A stretch of 40,189 nucleotides of DNA from Baffinella frigidus (Eukaryota; Cryptophyceae; Cryptomonadales; Baffinellaceae), in contig MU646322.1 of the NCBI GenBank assembly GCA_026770585.1, forward strand, positions 501,341-541,529, given 5' to 3'. Below the pieces are notes generated by a model. The model made no database searches. It saw only the letters and a program-made list of their open reading frames with translations, and was not told where the DNA came from. Position 1 is the first letter of the stretch. Each line of letters begins with the position of its first letter. The position numbers were made by a program, and so were the translations under genes. Of this stretch, positions 26,825 through 35,196 are shown in pieces.

Positions 26825-27260
26825 AACGCAGTCGTCTGGCCAACACCCAGACTCTATCCTGAGGGCAGTGAGGCCGCGGGCCCTGTAGCCGCCGCTGTCC
26901 CACGCCGTGGCACAGACTACACTTCTCGTGCTCTCATTCCTGCCGTGGCTCATCAGGCTGGGGTGGGAGGAGAGACCCGGAAGGGAACGATAGCGAAGAG
27001 CATTTCGCAGGATGGCCGTTCAGATTCAGTCAACTCGCCTGGATTTTTCGCTAAAATCGAAAATGTCGGGTTCCCGCCGCCTTCTGCCCCACAGTTGTTG
27101 ATCTAGGGGTTCCCTGGCTTCTTCCTAGCGATCTCTTGATGGGCTAGAGGATGCTGCTCGCAGAGCTTTGTGCCTGCGAAAGATGGGGTCTGCGAGCATG
27201 TCGTGTGTGGGAAACTACCTTTGACATTGCTGTCTCTTCCGGCATCTCCACTTCCAGCCT
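26825..27260. repeat. Long repeat R, left (direct) arm
   Basis: Runs from CGCAGTCGTCTGGCC through GGGCAGTGAGGCCGCGGGCC and GTGGCTCATCAGGCTGGGGT to GACATTGCTGTCTCTTCC. The reverse complement is at 28553-29014, with high similarity over roughly 400 bases. It lies between the divergent genes M and P, so it also covers their shared upstream region. Confidence 0.85.
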
Positions 27261-27462
27261 CTTTCTCTTCGTGTTTTTGCGGTGAAAGAGATGCAATGCA
27301 ACGCCACCATATGCGCTGTTGCTGTCTCCAGGCGCGCTGTCGGTGGCAACACTCCACGCTCTGTGCCTGCCGAGACTGGAGTTTGCGGGGCGCGGGAAGT
27401 TTGCCAGATTCGCGAGCTCTGATCGAGCTTCTCGCTGGCAGATGCTTTTCTCGGTGCTTATT

Positions 27463-30311
27463 ATGGATCCCGCCTACACGGCGTTCCTCGCCAACAACGG
27501 GCTCGATAAGATGGACGGTATGCCGCCGTCTCTGCACCCCGCCAGACTTTCCTTTCCCCTTGTCCCTCCCAGGAGGACGGTGGGAGGTACTTGCGAGGGT
27601 TCTCATGCCTGACCGGACGCAGGTGCCACCGACTACCACGTTGACGACATGCACTCGTGCCGGGGGGGCGATTCGGGCGCTGGCGCCGCCTGCTCCGCGG
27701 GCTGGGACTTCGTTGCGGTGAACACCCCCTAGCACCTCCTGTTCCCAACTCTGCGAATCTCCAATCAGAGGTGGAATCAGGGAGACGGGAGTCGCTGCCA
27801 GGCTGTGTTGGTCTGGGAGCTGAAGTGACTAGCAGCGACGGGAATTTGCGGGTTCGTTGCGGTGACCCCCCCCCCCCCGCCCAACCACCTCCGGTAGGGA
27901 ACGCGGGAAGGGCGAACCAGAGGTGGAATCGGGGAGGAGGGCGCCTAGCTCTGCCTGAGGTTTATACTGGCTCGTCCTAACCACGCCAGAGTCTTGGGAA
28001 GGGTCGCCAAAAGTCAATTCATCCGCAAGGCAGTGGTTTTCAAAGTCAACAAGCGCGGATATCCGCGCTTTATAATTCCAACCGCCTCATCCAATCTGGC
28101 GTGGAAAGGCTTTCTATTCGCCCGTTTGTACCGGATTTCTGCTCTTCAATACGTTTAAGGACGAGCCAGAATGAAACTCAGGCAGAGCTAGGGCGTCGCT
28201 GCCAGGCTGTGTTGGATCTAGGAGCTGCAGCGACCCCGCATCAGTACCGATTCAACCCGTCGCTGCTGGAGCGCGCCATGCTGATTTAGAGATTGTTCTA
28301 CTTCTTTATTGCTCTCGAGACTGGAGATGAGTGGTCCAAAAGTCAGTGTGCCCTCTTGCCACTGGGGGGACAGGGCTCGCACTCACCTGCTACGCGGAAC
28401 GACCGTCTAGAATTCGGGAGTTGCGGTCCAGTGGTTCCTCGTAGGTGTAGACTTTGCGCGTCCGCCGCACACCATCGCACCTGCCTGCACCGTTCCCCCC
28501 CTCCCATACTCCACACCCGCGCACCCCCCCCCCTTCCCATCCTAAGAAAAGCTCAAACTAGGCTAGCTGGAAGAGCCTCTGTGGAAGAGACGGCAATGTC
28601 GCAGCCAGGGAGTTTCCCACGAACGACATGCTCGCAGACCCCTTCTTTCGCACACACAGCGCTGGAGGCAGCATCCTCTTACCAATCAAGACATCGCTAG
28701 GAAGAAGCCGAACAACAACTATTGGGTAGAAGGTTGCGGGAGCCCGACATTTTCGGCCTTGGGGCGAAAAATGGGTCCAAGGGCAGGAGTTGACTGATTT
28801 TGAACGGTCATCCTGCGCCATGCTCTTCCCTATCGTTCCTTTCTGGGTCTCTCCCCCCACCCCAGCCTGATGAGCCACGGCAGTCAGGCGATCATTGTAA
28901 ATTCAGTGTAGTCTGTGCCACGGCGTGGGACAGCGGCGGCTACAGGGCCCGCGGCCTCACTGCCCTCAGGAGCTCTTGTTAAGGTCTTGATGTTGGGCCA
29001 GACGGCAGTCGTCGTACCCGCCCCATCCGTCGGTTAATGGCTGTCAGCAGAACGCTATCCGTCGGTTAATGGGGACACACGAACCGCGTGACCACCGCGT
29101 GACACCCCCTGACACACGACCCCTCACCCTCCCCCCCCCCTCCAGTCGCTCTACTCGCCGGCGTCGCAGGGCTACTCGACCGGCCCGGCGGCCCGCGTCC
29201 CGGGGACTGTGGGGTAAGTCCCTGTGCCCCCACTCCGAAGGCTACAGGGACCACTTTTGAACCGGGATTGAATCCGTTTCTTGGATTTGTATGGAATTTG
29301 GTCACGTTACGCCCGGATATCCGGGCACGACGGTGACCCGTGGCCGTTTGAGCCGACCCTGAACTCTCGGTTTCTATGGATTTGTAGAGGGTTACTCGAC
29401 TGATCTTGCGGCCCGCGTCCCGCGTCCCGGGCACCATAAGGTAAGCTCCGTGCCCTAAACCCTAAACCCTACCGCTTTCGAGCGGAGAGGGAACACCTTA
29501 AAAGGTTGTCAGGACTTTCTTCTGAACCCAAGGCCAAATTCTGGCCTTGACTGTCTTCCATGTGCCGAGGTCGCTCAAGAGCGGTTGATCACTCTCCGGG
29601 TCCGGACCCTAGTCTCCTATGGATTTGTAGAGGGCTATTCCACCGACCCGGCGGCCCGCGTCCCGGGCACTATTGGGTGAGCTCCCTAAACCTCAACCCT
29701 AAACCCTAAACCATAAACCATAAACCATGAATCCTAAACCCTAAACCCTCGTTTCCTAAGGGGTTGTAGAGGTTCTGGGGCGGAGAACTGAGATGGACGG
29801 ATCAGTCCCCACCGTCGGAAGGTTTGCTGCGCGATTTAGTACTAATTTGACCAGTTTGCTGCGTAAGCCCCGTGCCCCAGGCTCCCCTGCTTTGTTTTTT
29901 CTTGTCCCTGAAGTGGCGAGGCGGTCAAAATTGACCGCCAAGAGGTCCTAGGCAGGTCCTAGGGCCCTACGGTAGGGCATATGGACCTACTCGCCACTTG
30001 GGATACATTACTCTCCAGCCTTGAGTTCAGTGATCCACCAGTCTGAGCTAGGAAATTCCTAGCTCTCCTTCACTCGGGTTGGCAGACTTTTCTCAAGTTG
30101 ACACGCTGGCTTTGCGGTACAAATTCGTCACCTCTGGAGCTCAAAAGAACCCGGGCTCACCAAATTGGTGAGCCCAAATAGACTTTCCTGCGCCACCAAC
30201 TGATGACTAACCCCTCAACACTAAACCCTAAACCCTCAACACTAAACCCTAAACACTAAACCCTAAACCCGAAACCCTAAACCCTCAACCCTCAACCCTC
30301 AACCCCCAACC

Positions 30312-30350
<39 letters not shown>

Positions 30351-30353
30351 ATC

Positions 30354-30406
<53 letters not shown>

Positions 30407-30416
30407 ACCCCCAACC

Positions 30417-30455
<39 letters not shown>

Positions 30456-30646
30456 ATCCTCAACCCCAAACCCCAAACCCCAAACCCCAAACCCCAAACC
30501 CCAAACCCTAAACCCTGAACCCCAAACCCCAAACCCTGAACCCTGAACCCTAAACCCCAAACCCCAGAACCCAGACCCCAAACCCTAAGACCTAAACCCT
30601 GAACAGGGACCCGGACTCGATCTACAACTCCGTAGACTTCAAGTAG
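27463..30646 (+). CDS. Small conserved protein, gene P (paralog of gene M), four exons
   Basis: Exons 27463-27517, 27623-27717, 29146-29213, 30607-30646 (55 + 95 + 68 + 40 bases) join in frame to 85 residues ending SIYNSVDFK and TAG. It starts MDPAYTAFLANNGLDKMDGA and holds DMHSCRGGDSGAGA-ACSAGW, SLYSPASQGYSTG and DPDSIYN, aligning without gaps to gene M. Splice signals: GACG|GTATGC, GCGCAG-type acceptor, GCG|GTGAAC, CCCTCCAG acceptor, GTGGG|GTAAGT, and TGAACAG acceptor at the end of a 400-base telomere-like array. If exon 2 is not spliced, a TAG at 27732 would give a 54-residue form. Intron 2 holds a B-type MITE and the right arm of repeat R; intron 3 holds two decayed copies of exon 3. Function unknown. 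Confidence 0.78.
27844..27935 (+). pseudogene. Duplicate of gene P exon 2 end and intron start
   Basis: GGGTTCGTTGCGGTGACCCC and ACCTCC...GAGGTGGAATCGGGGAG parallel 27707-27785 (GACTTCGTTGCG|GTGAACACC ... GAGGTGGAATCAGGGAG). The donor copy is still GT. Confidence 0.65.
27945..28191. mobile_element. MITE with B-type tips containing a nested MITE
   Basis: Outer ends CTAGCTCTGCCTGAGGTTTA, then CTGGCTCGTCCT, inverted at the right. Inner element 27981-28104 has CCACGCCAGA / TCTGGCGTGG tips like family W. Flanks GTCGCTGCCAGGCTGTGTTG at 27791 and 28194 are also duplicated. Confidence 0.85.
28553..29014. repeat. Long repeat R, right (inverted) arm
   Basis: Inverse of 26825-27260, from GGCTAGCTGGAAGAGCC to GGCCAGACGGCAGTCGTCG. 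It lies in gene P intron 2. Together the arms enclose exons 1 and 2 of gene P in about 2.2 kb. Confidence 0.85.
29388..29676 (+). pseudogene. Two decayed copies of gene P exon 3
   Basis: 29388-29440 and 29631-29676 copy the 3' half of exon 3 (GGCTACTCGACCGGCCCGGC to the donor). Both are preceded by GGATTTGTAG and followed by GTAAGC or GTGAGC, so both keep splice-like ends. Their lengths (53 and 46) would break the frame if included. A fourth, very short trace (GGGTTGTAGAGG) is at about 29762. Confidence 0.75.
29472..29584. mobile_element. MITE family K, copy 3
   Basis: CCGCTTTCGAGCGGAGAGG left, GTCGCTCAAGAGCGG right; AAGGCCAAATTCTGGCCTT centre. It splits the spacer between the two exon-3 copies. 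Confidence 0.8.
29686..29752. repeat. CCCTAAA array in gene P intron 3
   Basis: CCCTAAACCATAAACC units; begins nine bases after the donor-like GGTGAGC of the exon-3 copy. Confidence 0.85.
29917..30002. mobile_element. MITE family G copy
   Basis: AAGTGGCGAGGCGGTCAAAA left, ACTCGCCACTTGGGAT right; GGTCAAAATTGACC and CCCTACGGTAGGG inside. Confidence 0.7.
30059..30190. mobile_element. MITE family B copy
   Basis: CTAGCTCTCCTTCACTCGGG left; TTTGCGGTACAAATTCGTCA core; the right end is degraded after AAATAGACTTTCC. Confidence 0.8.
30206..30604. repeat. CCCTAAA/CCCTCAA telomere-like array, 3' end of gene P intron 3
   Basis: About 55 units, mostly CCCTCAA in the middle and CCCCAAA toward the end, finishing CCCTGAACAG, the acceptor of the last exon of gene P. 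Confidence 0.95.
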
Positions 30647-30656
30647 AGCACTCTCT

Positions 30657-30843
30657 CCTGGGAAATCTCTTCTGAGAAATCTTTTCTGGGAAATCTCTTC
30701 TGAGAAATCTCTTCTGAGAAATCTCTTTTGAGAAATCTCTTTTGAGAAATCTCTTCTGAGAAATCTCTTCTGAGAAATCTCTTCTGAGAAATCTCTTCTG
30801 AGAAATCTCTTCTGAGAAATCTCTTTTGAGAAATCTCTTCTGA
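30657..30843. repeat. 14-bp tandem repeat
   Basis: About 13 copies of GAAATCTCTTCTGA. Starts 11 bases after the stop of gene P, in its 3' region. Because 14 is not a multiple of three, all minus-strand frames show the same 14-residue periodic peptide, so the long frame there is not evidence of a gene. Confidence 0.95.
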
Positions 30844-30860
30844 TTGCTGGGAGCTCTCGG

Positions 30861-30993
30861 ACCCACCAGCCACCAGAAGTGAGCCACAGCAAACGTTGAT
30901 TTCCCCTGCAGGCTAAACCCTCAGGGTTTAGTCTGCAGGGGAAATCGACGTTTGCCATTCTTCGATTTGGTTCTCTTCTGGTGGTTGGTGGGT
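30861..30993. mobile_element. MITE family O, copy 2
   Basis: ACCCACCAGCCACCAGAAG left, CTTCTGGTGGTTGGTGGGT right; perfect central arms around AAACCCTCAGGGTTT. Confidence 0.88.
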
Positions 30994-31065
30994 CAGAATG
31001 CACTTGTGAGTGCTCCGCAAGTGTGCGGGTGTATTTATTTTGGTGGGGGTCCACCGGAAGTGCGA

Positions 31066-31113
31066 GAGTGTGGTGTGGTGTCGTGTCGTGTCGTGTGGTG
31101 TGGAGTGGTGTGG
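31066..31113. repeat. GTGTC/GTGTG microsatellite
   Basis: Pentamer GTGTC and GTGTG units. Confidence 0.85.
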
Positions 31114-31196
31114 GGGTGGCAGGTTGGGTGTCTGGAGTGAAGGATCTCAACTGTCCGCCCACGGCTGTGCATCTCTCTCTCAGGGGTTACTCGAAA

Positions 31197-31412
31197 TCAA
31201 GGTCACACAAATTACGGTCACGCACCACACATTGAGATGTGGACGTAAATAAACTAAGGTCCGCACACCGGGGGCTTTTTATGTGGACCTTAATTTTAAG
31301 GTGCAGGTCCCTCTCGGACCTTGACAATTTCAGGTCCGCACACACCACGTCGTCCGTGGACCTTAATTATTTAAGGTCGGCACACCAGGGTCCTCAAAAT
31401 GGTGTGACCTTT
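31197..31412. repeat. Clustered AAGGTCCGCACACC repeats, both orientations
   Basis: AAGGTCCGCACACC-like units at about 31256, 31334 and 31374, with inverse GGACCTTAATT units between them. Probably several short foldback copies in tandem. Confidence 0.7.
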
Positions 31413-31635
31413 CAGCGCTGTGCCAGGGGTATGCGAGCATGCCGTGTTTGGCAAACTCCCTGGCTGAGAAATTGCCGTCTCTTCCGGACTGGGTTGCTTC
31501 CCTTCTTCCAGCCAATGGCTCCAACATCTGCCGAGGCGGGCCCATCCCCGGATAGTCCTCACATCCGGCAGGGGCTCTTCCAGCTAGTCTGGTTTGCTGA
31601 ATGTGTTGGCGGTGAAAGAGTTGCAATTGAGGGGC
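31413..31635. repeat. Repeat R, partial third copy
   Basis: GCGAGCATGCCGTGTTTGGC, then AAACTCCCTGGCTG and ATTGCCGTCTCTTCC match the inner part of the R arms. It carries an insertion around 31500-31565 (CAGCCAATGGCTCCAACATC) found inverted at 35275-35335. Confidence 0.7.
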
Positions 31636-31740
31636 ACCAGAAAGAAACTGCCCCCCCCATAGGACCACCATAGGGCCCTAGGCATAGGCCTACTGTAAGG
31701 TCCTAGGGGGGTTTAGTTTCTTATGAGCGAGGTACCCCTG
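31631..31740. mobile_element. MITE family A, left tip lost
   Basis: Starts AAAGAAACTGCC and keeps the full right end CGAGGTACCCCTG followed by TA. Confidence 0.85.
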
Positions 31741-31759
31741 TACGTGTGAGCAGGTTAGG

Positions 31760-31870
31760 TCCTTGAGGTTTTTCGAGCTCCAACATAGGCGGACACCGGA
31801 ACTGGTTCTGCAGAAAAGCTATGCTTCCTTTCGGATCAGATTCAGGCCCTCCGGTGCAGAGGATCGCTGC
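31760..31870. repeat. Dispersed repeat V, copy 2
   Basis: TAGGCGGACACCGGAACTGG, then TTCTGCAGAAAAGC; see 12075-12205. Confidence 0.75.
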
Positions 31871-31998
31871 AGAAGAAAGTAAGTCCTGGCAGAGGCTCGG
31901 TGTTTCCGACGGTGAGAGAGAGCAGCGGATTTCGGGTTTCTGGGAGGAGAGGCCACCCCACGCATCAAGGCTTAACTTCGAGTGAGGGCTGTACGCTA

Positions 31999-32116
31999 AG
32001 GGGTACCTCGCTCATAAGAAACCGCCCCCCCCCTAGGACCCAACAGTAGGGACCATGCCTAGGGTCCTACGGTGGTCCTAGGGGGGGGGCGGTTTCTTAT
32101 GAGCGAGGTACCCCTG
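31999..32116. mobile_element. MITE family A copy
   Basis: First base changed to A (AGGGGTACCTCGCTCATAAG) after TA; right end CGAGGTACCCCTG followed by CA. Confidence 0.92.
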
Positions 32117-32198
32117 CATCCAAGCACGCCGAAAGTTTGGGTGGTGTGTCAGCGCCTCCCGGGGCCGGAACGCGTCCAGCCAACGTCTATCCCTCTCT

Positions 32199-32241
32199 CA
32201 CACACACACACACCAACACACACACACACACACACACACAC
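32199..32241. repeat. (CA)n microsatellite
   Basis: About 20 CA dinucleotides with one CACC interruption, followed by CTCTCTCT and a run of 13 G. Confidence 0.97.
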
Positions 32242-32464
32242 TATCTCTCTCTAGGGGGGGGGGGGGCTACGTCTATGGCGGAAGGGCTCCGCTCGGGCGC
32301 TCGAGACACACAGAGATATCGTGTGCGAGCAAGGCTTCACTGAGGAGAACAGGGGTTCTTGCACGAGCGGGGGAGATACACTGGCGGATCACCACTGGGG
32401 GATCAGTTTGTGTCTTCTATATCTCCTTATGTGGACGTGACTGTGTAAAGTCACTCCGGTCATC

Positions 32465-32508
32465 CTACACGGCGTAGTATCCCCAGAACGTCGGCACTTC
32501 GGCGTAGC
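32465..32508 (-). CDS. C-terminal exon, YAEVPTFWGYYAV
   Basis: Minus strand: GAAG|GC boundary then a frame YAEVPTFWGYYAV and a TAG stop. Upstream in the transcript lies a 690-base pyrimidine-rich tract (32512-33205), which would be the end of an intron. The aromatic-rich tail looks coding but the family is not recognised. The stop codon and following 40 bases recur inverted at 35197-35241. Confidence 0.4.
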
Positions 32509-32511
32509 CTT

Positions 32512-33205
32512 CATGCGGGGGACGGGAGGAGGGAGGCGGGGGAAGAGAGGGGCGAGGAGGCGGGAGGAAGGCGGGAGGCGGAAGGAACGGTGCGGAAGGA
32601 GGGGAGTGGGAGGAGGGAGGTGGGACGAGGAGTAGGAGGGAGGGAGGCGGCGGGAGGGAGGAGGGAGGGACGAGAGGCGGGAAGGAGGCGGGATGAGGAA
32701 GTGGTGAATAGGAAGGCGGGAACAGGCAGGAGAGAGGCATGAGGAGGGAGGAGGGATGATGAAGGGAGACGGGTGGAGGGAGTGGAGGATAGGAAGGAGG
32801 GAGGTGGGAGGAGGGGGGTGGCAGGAGGAAGGAGGTGGGCAGGAGGGATGCGTGTGGAGGAAGGGAGGAGGGTGAATGAGGGAGTCATGAACCGGAGGGA
32901 GTCAGACGGGTGGGGGGGGGAGGGGGGGGGGATGGGAGAGACAGGAGGAAGGAGGAGTGTGGAGGGAGGAAGGAAGCGGGAGGTGGGAGTGGTGAACAGG
33001 AAGGAGGGAGGCGAGAGGAGGGGGGCGAGGGGAGTAGGGGCAACAAGGGAGGCAGGAGAAGTGGTGCGTGTGGAGGAAGGGATGCGGGATGAGGGAGTGA
33101 AGGATGGAGGCGCGAGGAGGGCAGCCTGTAGAGCAAGGGAGGCAGGGGGGGGGGTGCGTGTGGAGGAAGAAGGGAGGCTGGAGGAGGGATGAGTGCGGGT
33201 GAAGG
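32512..33205. repeat. Polypurine tract, GGGAGGA-rich
   Basis: Nearly 700 bases with very few pyrimidines on the plus strand, made of GGAGG, GGGAGG and GAAGGAGG. The long open frames on both strands (Arg/Glu/Gly or Pro/Ser/Leu) come from this composition. Confidence 0.95.
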
Positions 33206-33727
33206 AGGCAGGCGCCAGCGGGGTAGCGAATGCCGGCTGCACAGATGCTAGAGGCGCAGACGCGCCTGCGTGCGCGAGGGAGCACGCCTGTTGGGGGGGG
33301 CGGGTTGTCGGTGATCTGTTTCTGGAAGGCTGTCAGAGAGGCCTGGGTGACATCTGCTGATGCTTGGGATGCCAGGGTCCAGTGATGGCATTCTTTAAGT
33401 CGTGTCCTTCGCGGTTGGACTGTAGGTCCTGACTTATGCTGGACATTATGTGCGGCATGGTGTAACCAAGAAAGGCAGACGGTGGCGACTCTCTGGGCAA
33501 CGGGGTGGGTGGCAGCAACGTACCGCAACTGCGAGAAGAACTGCAGAGCACCTCATCCTTCTACTTTGCTAGCTGCTATGCCTGCACCACAGAGATGGTG
33601 TTAGGTGTCTGGGACGCGTTCCCCGGCTCCACCTCCTGATCCTCGTGTGTGGTTCCTAAATTCCTTTAGGACTACAATCACAGATTTTGCCTGTCAAACA
33701 AAAATCTCGAGATTTTGACCATCAAAT
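33206..33727. other. Unassigned region upstream of the nuclease gene
   Basis: Minus-strand frames contain coding-looking pieces (ADVTQASLTAFQKQITDN; SAFLGYTMPHIMSSISQDL) in two different frames, without clear splice sites. They could be remnants of a gene. The last 60 bases are AT-rich and may hold the promoter of the next gene. Confidence 0.3.
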
Positions 33728-33802
33728 TTGGACCACCGGTATTTTTTTTCTCAAAAAATAGAGCTCAAAATTACAACGCAACAGGAAGAGGCAGGCCGAG
33801 AT

Positions 33803-34831
33803 ATGGTGTTTCACAAGGCAGGTCTACTTCTCGCTATGCTGGCGATGCAACACTGCGACGCAGGGGGGCCTGATTTTCATGCGGCTTCAGGTCGAGGGCG
33901 AGTTCTGGCCTTCCTGCGCTCCAGTCAGAGACCGCTCTTTCAGCCCCATCGCCTGATTCTTGAAAGCAAGCCTCCCCGCTTGATGCTTGGCAAGGACGAT
34001 GCGATGAGTGAGGACGACGCGCTCAATCGCAAGATCAAACTTTACATCGACCGCCTGCCCCAAGTGATAGCCCAGCGTGAGAAGTCGAGACTTGACAACG
34101 AGGCAGAAGTCGCGGCTGCTGCTCTCTCCGAAGCCGCTCGCACCATGGCTCTCTACTCTGCACCCGAGCGTGAGGCAGAGACACACGCAGTCTTGGACGC
34201 CATCACACGCGGCAAGGCACAGCACGTGGGCGCCGCGGCGGAGATCGACCTCAGCGCAAATTCGCACACCTCCTCCATCATGGAGATCCGCGACCTCGCT
34301 GGCCTCGACACGCATCTGCCAGGCATCTGCGCCCGCATCTTTGCGGCACTGGCGTGCAGAGAGAACGAAAGGACCTACCAGGGCTGCCTGAAGCTGGACC
34401 TCGAGAGCGCTGGCGTGCGGGTTGATCAAGAAGTGCAAATTTCCTTGATCTACAAGGGGCAGCCGGTGGGCAACAGGAGGTGTGACCTGCTGCTCACCAC
34501 CGCGGACGGGCAGCGCGCGGTCATCGAGATCAAGGCCGTGGGGGCTGGGAGGCTCGACGCCACGCACATGCGGCAGCTCTACTTTTACATGCTTCACATG
34601 GGCGTCGACCGCGGCTATCTCATCAACTTTCCTCACCAAGGCGGGTTCCCAGACGTGCCGGCGTCAAACGTCTTCTCGCAGGAGAGGCTGTTGGGGTTCG
34701 TCGACGTACCCACGTCCAACCAGAGTGCGAGGTTGTCGGGAGCCCACCACACTGTGGAGGTCGTCAAGGTGGTCAGAACGGTGAGCACGACGACACAGAC
34801 ATCAACTTCGTGGCCCGAGAGCTATTGGTGA
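33803..34831 (+). CDS. GxxExxY-family protein (PD-(D/E)XK nuclease superfamily)
   Basis: Intronless, 342 residues from the first in-frame ATG (G at -3 and +4). The open frame extends 25 codons further upstream but with no ATG, after a TGA at 33716. The start MVFHKAGLLLAMLAMQHCDA looks like a signal peptide and is followed by an Arg-rich stretch (FLRSSQRPLFQPHRLIL), so import into the secretory path or an organelle is possible. The family domain covers residues about 185-295: RENERTYQGCL replaces G-x-x-E-x-x-Y (first Gly is Arg), then D in RRCDLLL and E-x-K in AVIEIKAV, the three nuclease-core positions, and QLYFYM. YLINF follows. Such proteins occur in bacteria, algae, stramenopiles and large DNA viruses; their exact role is not established. 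Residues 40-160 are unassigned. Confidence 0.85.
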   Translation: MVFHKAGLLLAMLAMQHCDAGGPDFHAASGRGRVLAFLRSSQRPLFQPHRLILESKPPRLMLGKDDAMSEDDALNRKIKLYIDRLPQVIAQREKSRLDNEAEVAAAALSEAARTMALYSAPEREAETHAVLDAITRGKAQHVGAAAEIDLSANSHTSSIMEIRDLAGLDTHLPGICARIFAALACRENERTYQGCLKLDLESAGVRVDQEVQISLIYKGQPVGNRRCDLLLTTADGQRAVIEIKAVGAGRLDATHMRQLYFYMLHMGVDRGYLINFPHQGGFPDVPASNVFSQERLLGFVDVPTSNQSARLSGAHHTVEVVKVVRTVSTTTQTSTSWPESYW

Positions 34832-34843
34832 AGGCCTGAAGCG

Positions 34844-34871
34844 GCTGAAAATGACTTCGCAGCCCGCTGTG
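34844..34871. mobile_element. Solo right end of MITE family C
   Basis: GAAAATGACTTCGCAGCCCG, then CTGTGTGG, 13 bases after the stop of the nuclease gene; the rest of the element is missing. Confidence 0.7.
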
Positions 34872-34977
34872 TGGCTAGCGGCTGCCGGGAATGCAGATAT
34901 TTATTACACTCACGAAAAATCCCTCCACGCCTGTCCGTGCGCTCGAGTCCTATTCACACGGAACGCGGCTCACCCTA

Positions 34978-35151
34978 CCAGCCCTCGAGAGGTTACTCAA
35001 ATTGTGGTCTGGAGCTTTTCTGGGAAAGTTACCCACTGGTACAAATTGGTCGAATAGATGGACATCTTTTCCAGATCTGGGGTCGATGCAAGGTAAAATG
35101 GCTCAAAGTCCGGACCACAATTTGAGCGACAGAGCGACCTCCCAGGGCTGG
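34978..35151. mobile_element. MITE family P-like, copy 2
   Basis: CCAGCCCTCGAGAGGTTACT left, inverse-like ...CCTCCCAGGGCTGG right; inner CTCAAATTGTGGTC / GACCACAATTTGAG; GGTCGATGCAAGGTAAAATG as in 6165-6274. Confidence 0.85.
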
Positions 35152-35196
35152 TGGCTGGCCTCCTGCCTCCCTTCACACTCTACACGCTGTGTGAGC

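Noticed and set aside
26825-29014. Simple Pack-MULE carrying a captured fragment of gene M
   Set aside because: Gene P continues past the right arm with exons 3 and 4 that keep frame and similarity, so it is not just a fragment inside the element.
30446-31162. 238-residue minus-strand frame with EEISQKRFLRRDFS repeats
   Set aside because: The repeats come from a 14-base tandem array that gives the same peptide in all frames, and the remainder is telomere-like repeat and MITE sequence.
32511-33242. 243-residue Pro/Ser/Leu-rich minus-strand frame
   Set aside because: Entirely within the polypurine/polypyrimidine tract; composition explains the absence of stops.
33728-33802. Upstream extension of the nuclease frame to residue -25
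   Set aside because: The extension begins with TTG; a eukaryotic gene should start at the first ATG, 33803, which also has a good context.
33887-34639. 250-residue minus-strand frame opposite the nuclease gene
   Set aside because: Antisense shadow of a well-supported coding sequence with family motifs on the plus strand.
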